Assembly: GCA_910575705.1 (NCBI GenBank)
Contig: CAJTFG010000003.1
Span: 124,001-188,000, forward strand
Source: Erysipelotrichales bacterium
GTDB taxonomy: Bacteria > Bacillota_I > Bacilli_A > Erysipelotrichales > Erysipelotrichaceae
DNA: 64,000 nucleotides
Direction of reading: 5' to 3'
Shown: piece by piece, positions 61,501 to 64,000 of the stretch
How positions within the stretch are numbered: the stretch's first letter is position 1
Layout of the letters: the number at the start of each line of letters is the position of its first letter
Notes under the pieces: generated by a model
Told to the model about the DNA's origin: nothing
What the model saw: the letters and a program-made list of their open reading frames with translations, nothing else
Database searches by the model: none
Translations under genes and position numbers: made by a program

Positions 61501-64000
61501 TGCAGGACTTGGATCTACCGTATCAATCTTAACATCATATGGTCCGGCAATCGTATCCGCATCTTCATAGTAGTTCTTTGTAACAGCCTTGAAGAAGTAC
61601 TGGTATTCACCATCTCCTGTAACATGCAACGTACCCTTTTCTACAACACCGTCTGCACCGTAATGCATAGTCACTGTATTCCAGCTAGCAGGACAATCCG
61701 TAACCGTCTGTCCGGCATTTACGACACAGTACTGGTATTCCAAAAGCTTGTTCATGTCATCAAGTCCGCCGCTGATCTCAAAGTCAACCGGCTGGTTTGT
61801 CCAATCTTCTGTCGTAGACGTTACATTCAGATCTTCAAATTCAACAGTTTCTATATTAACAGTATAACCATCTGCAATATCAGATTCCACACCAGCTTCG
61901 CTGACTGCCTTGAATCGATATTGTCCGTTGTCACTCTCGCTTGTGAACGTGATCGTATCACCGGACATTTGTACAAACGGTCCGTTCCCTTTGCTGTAAT
62001 AGAATACCGTTGTTCCTTCATTTGCTTCTGTATTCGCAAGTACAAACGTATGTGATGAAGGTGTAGATGTTTCCGTAACATCAAGCAATGGTTTCTTATC
62101 ATCAAATTTCAAAATGACGCTTGCACCGTTACCGCCGGCATTTCCGCCAGCTTCTGCTTCCGCCTTAGACACAATCTTAAATTCATATGTGCCGCCAGAC
62201 GTTACATCGAGAGTTGCTTTTCCATCCGCGTCTACTGCTAGATCAACCGGTGTTCCACCGTCAACGGTGTATACAAAGTGATCGATACCGGATAATACAC
62301 GGTTGCTCGGATCTTCTTCTACCGTGATCGTTACCGTACCGTGGTAAACAGATGCCGTTGGATTTACGCTCACTTTCGGAGCCGGAGCTGCTGCATTGTC
62401 AATGATGAAGCTGTTTACCAACTCTGCAGAAAGGTTTCCGGCAACATCCGTTGCAATCGCCGAAACACGATAACGTCCATCTGCCAAGCTATCAGCATTC
62501 ACCGTTACTTCATTCTTACTGTCTACGGCTGCAGTCGTATCCGAGATGAGATCAATGACATTTCCATTCTCATCTACTTCATTGATGATGATACGAATCT
62601 CTTTTACACCGCTCAATGTAGCCTGATCAGAAGCGTTAGCTGTAATTACCCGATCGCTAGCATTTGTTCCATTTGCGATCTTAATATTGTTTACAACAGG
62701 TGCTGTTGGATCATATTTTACTTTTGCCGTAGTCGGTTTCGTTGCCAGCTTATCATCTGTCTTGAAGACGATGCTATATACATGCTCACCGATTCTATCA
62801 GCAGTAAAGGAAGCCGTCTCATTTCCGTTATTCACGGACAGTTTCGTAAACGGTGCCTGTGGCGTAAATACGATCGGTACATTCGTCCAAGGCGCCGTCA
62901 CAACATCATAATCCGGAGTAGTAACAAGATCCGTTGATACATCACCGGTACGTCCGGTAACCGTTAAATCAGCCGTATCGAAAATCAATGTATAGTTTTT
63001 CGTCACTGCCGGATTAGCAGTAGCCGTATCAAACTCTACAATATTGATCGTATAGGTTCCTGCCGGACTGGAAGATGTCGCATCCGTAGAGAATTTAGGT
63101 GTACCGAAATCTTCGATCACTGCACCATTCAGCAATCCTGTTACAGAATCTAATGTGAATTCCGGCAGAGGATCACCGGCTACCATCGTTGTAGCCTTCG
63201 GTGATACATGAATATCTTTGGAAGCAATCGTGAACGTTCTAGTTACCGTTTCAGAATCATAATTTCCATCATCAGCGATCGTTGCGGAAATATCAGCAAC
63301 ACCCGTACCTACGATCGTAACCTTACCTTTATCGTCTACACGCAGAACATCTTCATTGGAAGAAGAATAGCTGACTGTACCTTTGCTTAGCGTACTGCTT
63401 GCAGTCGCATCGAACGGCAGATCACCATACGTATAATTCAGCTGAGGATTCAGTTCATCAAAGCTCAACAGACTGCTCTGTTTCTCTACGATAATCGTAA
63501 AGATAACTGTCTTCTCTTCATAAATATCGTCTCCGGAAGCATGGAACGTCAATGTCGTCGTACCAGCTTTCAGGATTTCCCATTCATTTACAAAGGTACC
63601 AGAACCATCTGTATTTTGGAGGATCGGATCAGTTCCTACAGGTCCATCTACCAAAGTAACAGTACCAAAAGCATCCGCAAAGATATCCGCAAAATCGATC
63701 GTCTTATTTGGAGCATAGGAATAGCTAAATGTCTGATCTGTAAAGTTTACCTGATCTTTCTTTCCAACAATGACTTCAAAGACATTAGAAGCCAGTACAG
63801 AACCATCTGCTTCATAAGCCTCTAAGCGATAGATGCCTGCAGAAGCAGCCACTGCTTCTTTATGAATTCTGATCTTCGTTGCGCTTGGAGCCATCGCACC
63901 AGAAGAATCTACAATATCAAATTCTCCGGTAGCTTCATTTCTCTTCAACAGCTTATATTCTCTAAATGAAGTCTTAAAGCCTTCAGCCGCTTCTATATTC
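52531..64000 (-). CDS. giant repeat surface protein (partial, N-terminus outside window)
   Basis: At least 3820 residues; the frame is still open at the window edge, so start and signal peptide are not seen. It is built from Ig-like and MBG-like domains arranged in three large super-repeats that begin near 63760 (K-K-D-Q-V), 60525 (K-K-D-Q-S) and 56790 (K-Q-D-T-L). Each has a Y-T/Y-G-D block, a D-P-T/F-D-V-T-A-P module and a Y-x-Y-C...C...W module (near 61730, 58430, 55100). Then come D-x-D-G-D-G-x-P-D calcium-binding-type repeats (53290-53960, 52690-52860), an N/P/D/G-rich linker (53030-53220), one membrane helix (about 52600-52660) and a tail K-K-K-K then acidic. No LPXTG. Probably an adhesin or stalk anchored by its C-terminus; function inferred. 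Confidence 0.9.
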   Translation of the reverse strand, partial: NIEAAEGFKTSFREYKLLKRNEATGEFDIVDSSGAMAPSATKIRIHKEAVAASAGIYRLEAYEADGSVLASNVFEVIVGKKDQVNFTDQTFSYSYAPNKTIDFADIFADAFGTVTLVDGPVGTDPILQNTDGSGTFVNEWEILKAGTTTLTFHASGDDIYEEKTVIFTIIVEKQSSLLSFDELNPQLNYTYGDLPFDATASSTLSKGTVSYSSSNEDVLRVDDKGKVTIVGTGVADISATIADDGNYDSETVTRTFTIASKDIHVSPKATTMVAGDPLPEFTLDSVTGLLNGAVIEDFGTPKFSTDATSSSPAGTYTINIVEFDTATANPAVTKNYTLIFDTADLTVTGRTGDVSTDLVTTPDYDVVTAPWTNVPIVFTPQAPFTKLSVNNGNETASFTADRIGEHVYSIVFKTDDKLATKPTTAKVKYDPTAPVVNNIKIANGTNASDRVITANASDQATLSGVKEIRIIINEVDENGNVIDLISDTTAAVDSKNEVTVNADSLADGRYRVSAIATDVAGNLSAELVNSFIIDNAAAPAPKVSVNPTASVYHGTVTITVEEDPSNRVLSGIDHFVYTVDGGTPVDLAVDADGKATLDVTSGGTYEFKIVSKAEAEAGGNAGGNGASVILKFDDKKPLLDVTETSTPSSHTFVLANTEANEGTTVFYYSKGNGPFVQMSGDTITFTSESDNGQYRFKAVSEAGVESDIADGYTVNIETVEFEDLNVTSTTEDWTNQPVDFEISGGLDDMNKLLEYQYCVVNAGQTVTDCPASWNTVTMHYGADGVVEKGTLHVTGDGEYQYFFKAVTKNYYEDADTIAGPYDVKIDTVDPSPAIITGPTEIDPGSHTYHVDITAPAGDHDGETITVEYQLVASKNAALGEWKQVPSNGVDLKQDGTYVVVVRTTDAAGNTTIVKTNEVVVDAHDPLVVVEPNTNTSYLGKKVTITDEGSGLKSVTINNATVSLTGGMYSSYISEAGTYTIVATDNVGRQTTVEFTITGLPALSDVKNTPEFGDLLDEIEAEYDKNPTIHATQQPDIQALRDEYTRITNKSHTMTAIGTPDDLGRYYLHTASDAVNYYIETTVTPDPDLKDAPVFTSYILYKQDAGGVFQPELTSNMTGNDVRIRRTVSPTEKGIYQLAVFEADGTVTKSNVFEVVIDKKDQSALKNETIVVTFDPANPIDLNSKLNKAVAGTMLDVDNSVLDGVLGQDTTDPNIFHMKKSGTAILVFNAAGNDIYADKTVTYKVTVKPQASELHFVNPAPTLKYTYGDASFSAQAESTLRPSEPIIYESSDPNVLSVDSNGDVTIIGVGTAEITATLNSDDCYDSITISNTYIVEKKKITILPDNAEMVAGEALPTPVIKEAQGLLPTDNIEDFGDPVFRIVDIYNNEVTAATPEGTGKIYFDHFEDGVHTADPNVTKNYEVVLDSKVYGTLAIKKREADAAVDLTTDPVYDLTVSDWTNEIITLTPNAPYTMMQVNNSGVDVNSYAADLIGDKTYNIVLKTDTGLTAKPLAVNIKYDPTAPVIVSKAVNAGTTSTDRKIKVVADDQTDLSGVDQIRIILNKVDANNVITDHNIQMVEADVIEDPVTHEKYIEGEFTALDDARYMASISATDHAGNRSKEENLYFVVENTYDSLPLVEVSPDKPYQTGTVTITLSEDPKYPVLSGVHHFLYSTDNWATSTKISASDNKGTLDVTTSGTYEFKIVSNEEYKNSGESSAGGNAAVKTLIFDNTVPVLNITETKTIGSHTFVLSNMAANAGDVTFYMMKDNGEYVVVNDTITFTDMADNGKYKFKVTSAAGIDSDAADGFTGKEFKVSIESAVFEDITVTPKGKSWTNAIPVELTLTGGLDDMSKLQEYQYCVVDITEGLSDCTDDKWMSITPNRDDQGNFLNAKVAKASEGTFRYYFKAITVNGFEDSSKIAGPYDVLIDTTAPEGITVKPSPTPLPNGYEVEVNPLNPDINALTAEYKVLPYGVSYRDGSAAKDVPGDNIIKVTGVRGQKYQLGFLVRDEAGNETITYSSDSYTIPLSDSTAPVIELDPRPTNTAGTSYLPVHVAVTDYDDDGNLTSGVKITDEYNGIVSPITSPYVANTKGVHKITATDSEGNETTVEIEVLGIPSVNEVRPTPEFEEIINEIKKELGEASSDVQDLYKDQVQDLEDRYNALKNKKNAYTAQIVNDPLYVGGSIQMQATITNDVNFPSTLYAYELYEQKVDGTWSKIADIDGSNATIVTTPANGGEPTKTVIDYTITGNAETDGTFIYKMTFKDKDTDIVEEVEFSAVVLPKLIGHKLQAVNDMRMDVDRPMNMKITIQLDPNALADADAFKIDLYQQPEVAGGTPKLITNNFTKLGDVITDANGNSYVTYVTNPTTDFAKAEYNDKSFFISVKNTANTYKEVSPDFKIFINLMKQDTLVRGFEEIKVGDKITLDASMIQGIKGNDIEVTFTPVTGLTDAVTGETILTEDASNPGTYTAVTAGETVFEVLVHDRTVPAVYEDAKTTLTVRVVKEDDFAFAVKTLAPATYGDTGTITLELSSVLPAGAGKVEFAVTDDSRKDVVTITNDPSAPTATMTIGNAGTVHIVARHSGSDTLSDRQSEPIEFVVNPAPLKVKAKDITVANISDLNKIEIDPDNPNTVNGLKNGDRIEDLGKAVFRTDAAAHNYATGQYPIYFDHFEDRTPLADNYIVSDDDVLGVADLVGTLANANDYFTTPKEAKEGKWMNQDITVTATNGYARLSIKTPNDGQTAFGNEVPVYAYSNEGVIEASIWLKDAMGLTSQEIIQEFKFDVTAPHINSYTYSYLADGSTPIDNISGNANNIYNKIIYVVIEADDIKQVTVDGVTETIESSGVSTAVLNWIKTDKVGSDEMPPLKPYSTSTKDGVTTFVFRLEDSAHYEIWPTVTDAAGNSTVGERKQLTLDAKIPNPPIVTFGVNTRMRSRSLADYRATNSGNEWFSDTVTLKLAGDGGSLGVDHYEYCRVGADSDECVDGADQWIVIPSTNTVELPAAGETNINGALRYKFRIVNTAGTAGYPAFKTLYRDDVKPQLEVKAITADGTPYTGGDTDQDIIVQIKKPDSFGGNVSGVTYEYYTDKDSTRRPIIDTNNGYHTLRITQAHNETYHFIAISGAKVSSDEVDLTNVNITKNSELDFKINKAYFRDASSSIYPEGSWTNAKYDLYLELKASIQETLDDGGYYEIAKGNASDPTAAFMRFENNEIASSALVEGSNYYYIRMSDKDGNKGEWQRFVINVDRTNPVVSYNAVAKDADNLEFDVTISATDNITTASEGVQVYYAVYDTVVNIEDVAYNTPVKNSVDFTLNGKDQVKYIYFKACDAAGNCTKDAYRFIRFGNTVGVLPDLNINSNGNLINETKNPTDTLPYLNIDTDGDGEPDVNIDITQDGIPDINLAVIDSWNPTAVGTTLDGTQYLYDPMIKPTINVVENKPYGSNLDKMYNIDTDGDMQPNINVAWYDGNNEPIKTNQVKLHNWSPKKEFTYNGFTYLTMDTLKPEINIDTNGDHYPDTNVDLNGDFIADINKDMDKDGYPDLNIDTDGDGKPDINIDLNGDGKPNKNITTVNKDNWKPNHVYQTGDGFQYSTMDNLKPTLPDVPVDPDKPVDPDNPNKPTDPDNPDNPDNPNNPDNPGNNNGNNNGNNNGNNNGNNSGSNNGGNTGYYPNPGGSSIIYVPSGNGNSGGNGTISVVDPSGSGSNTDGNGIGNVGNGSNNNMMNGICGSLNIDTNSDGIPDLNIDVDGDGVADYNIDTDCDGKADKNILSKASVLGLYQSNGSASYGGDLFRFALIALATLLLLLLLIFLKKKKEEDEEYEEFIEENAD
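53030..53200. repeat. low-complexity tandem repeat within the giant gene
   Basis: 12-base units of the type GGN-AAC-AAC-AAC (N-N-N-G in the protein) from about 53030 to 53100, then 9-base units encoding D/N-P-D/N to about 53200. Prone to slippage. Confidence 0.8.

Noticed and set aside
53024-63825. Many plus-strand reading frames of 60-300 codons opposite the giant gene
   Set aside because: They mirror the repetitive minus-strand codons, lack ribosome sites and show no recognisable domains; shadows of the real gene.

Overview
The window looks like chromosome from a low-GC Gram-positive bacterium (Firmicutes), most likely in or near Erysipelotrichia. The pointers are a DUF3196-type gene beside tig, a potC-potD fusion gene, stand-alone Spo0A C-terminal-domain proteins, HrcA/CIRCE control of groESL and clpB, and a lysine riboswitch. 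TGA is used as an ordinary stop (for example at the end of feoB), so it is not a mollicute code. No species is named because nothing here fixes one. Almost every gene lies on the minus strand; the only clear plus-strand genes are a Spo0A-C-like gene near 5.1 kb and a Na/Pi symporter gene at 31.8 kb.

Layout from 1 to 64000. 1-2.1 kb: partial tig and a DUF3196-like gene. 2.2-4.9 kb: LytTR regulator, DUF3021 protein and ABC exporter operon. 5.1-6.1 kb: Spo0A-C-like gene, broken IS200-type transposase, tRNA-Arg. 6.1-11.2 kb: polyamine importer operon (XRE-cupin regulator, potA, potB, potCD fusion, 31-aa membrane peptide); PotA carries two surface-protein-like repeats inside its TOBE region. 11.2-12.7 kb: broken genes and an orphan. 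12.7-16.8 kb: a second, divergent GroEL, cardiolipin synthase and an M28-like membrane protein lacking metal ligands. 16.9-19.5 kb: XRE regulator with an ABC exporter. 19.5-20.9 kb: cysK-cysE. 21.1-21.9 and 27.3-27.6 kb: three related relic repeats. 21.9-28.8 kb: LUD protein, gamma carbonic anhydrase, feoA-feoB-Cys-rich peptide, MATE pump, a candidate metal-regulated small RNA, an XRE membrane regulator and a DHFR-like reductase. 28.9-33.4 kb: tRNA-Pro, clpB with two CIRCE sites, Na/Pi symporter. 33.5-35.3 kb: GntR/ABC operon. 35.4-38.0 kb: an amino-acid ABC importer under a lysine riboswitch, so probably a lysine importer. 38.1-43.9 kb: LacI regulator, HAD phosphatase, groESL with two CIRCE sites, and small housekeeping genes. 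44-48.5 kb: a 1478-aa surface protein. 48.8-51.2 kb: unknown protein, deoxyinosine glycosylase, rimO, tRNA-Lys. 51.4-52.3 kb: two more Spo0A-C-like genes. 52.5-64 kb: the C-terminal 3800 or more residues of a giant repeat protein that runs off the window.

Themes: envelope and surface biology (two very large membrane-anchored surface proteins without an LPXTG signal, several ABC exporters, cardiolipin synthase), stress control (two CIRCE-governed chaperone operons plus an uncoupled second GroEL), metal and amino-acid homeostasis (feo with palindromic operators, lysine riboswitch, cysKE), and a set of receiver-less Spo0A DNA-binding paralogues whose upstream regions carry 0A-box-like sites. The most unusual items are the PotA insertion, the Spo0A-C paralogue/box set, the second GroEL behind a terminator hairpin, the short candidate RNA under a metal-box-like palindrome, and the relic repeat family.
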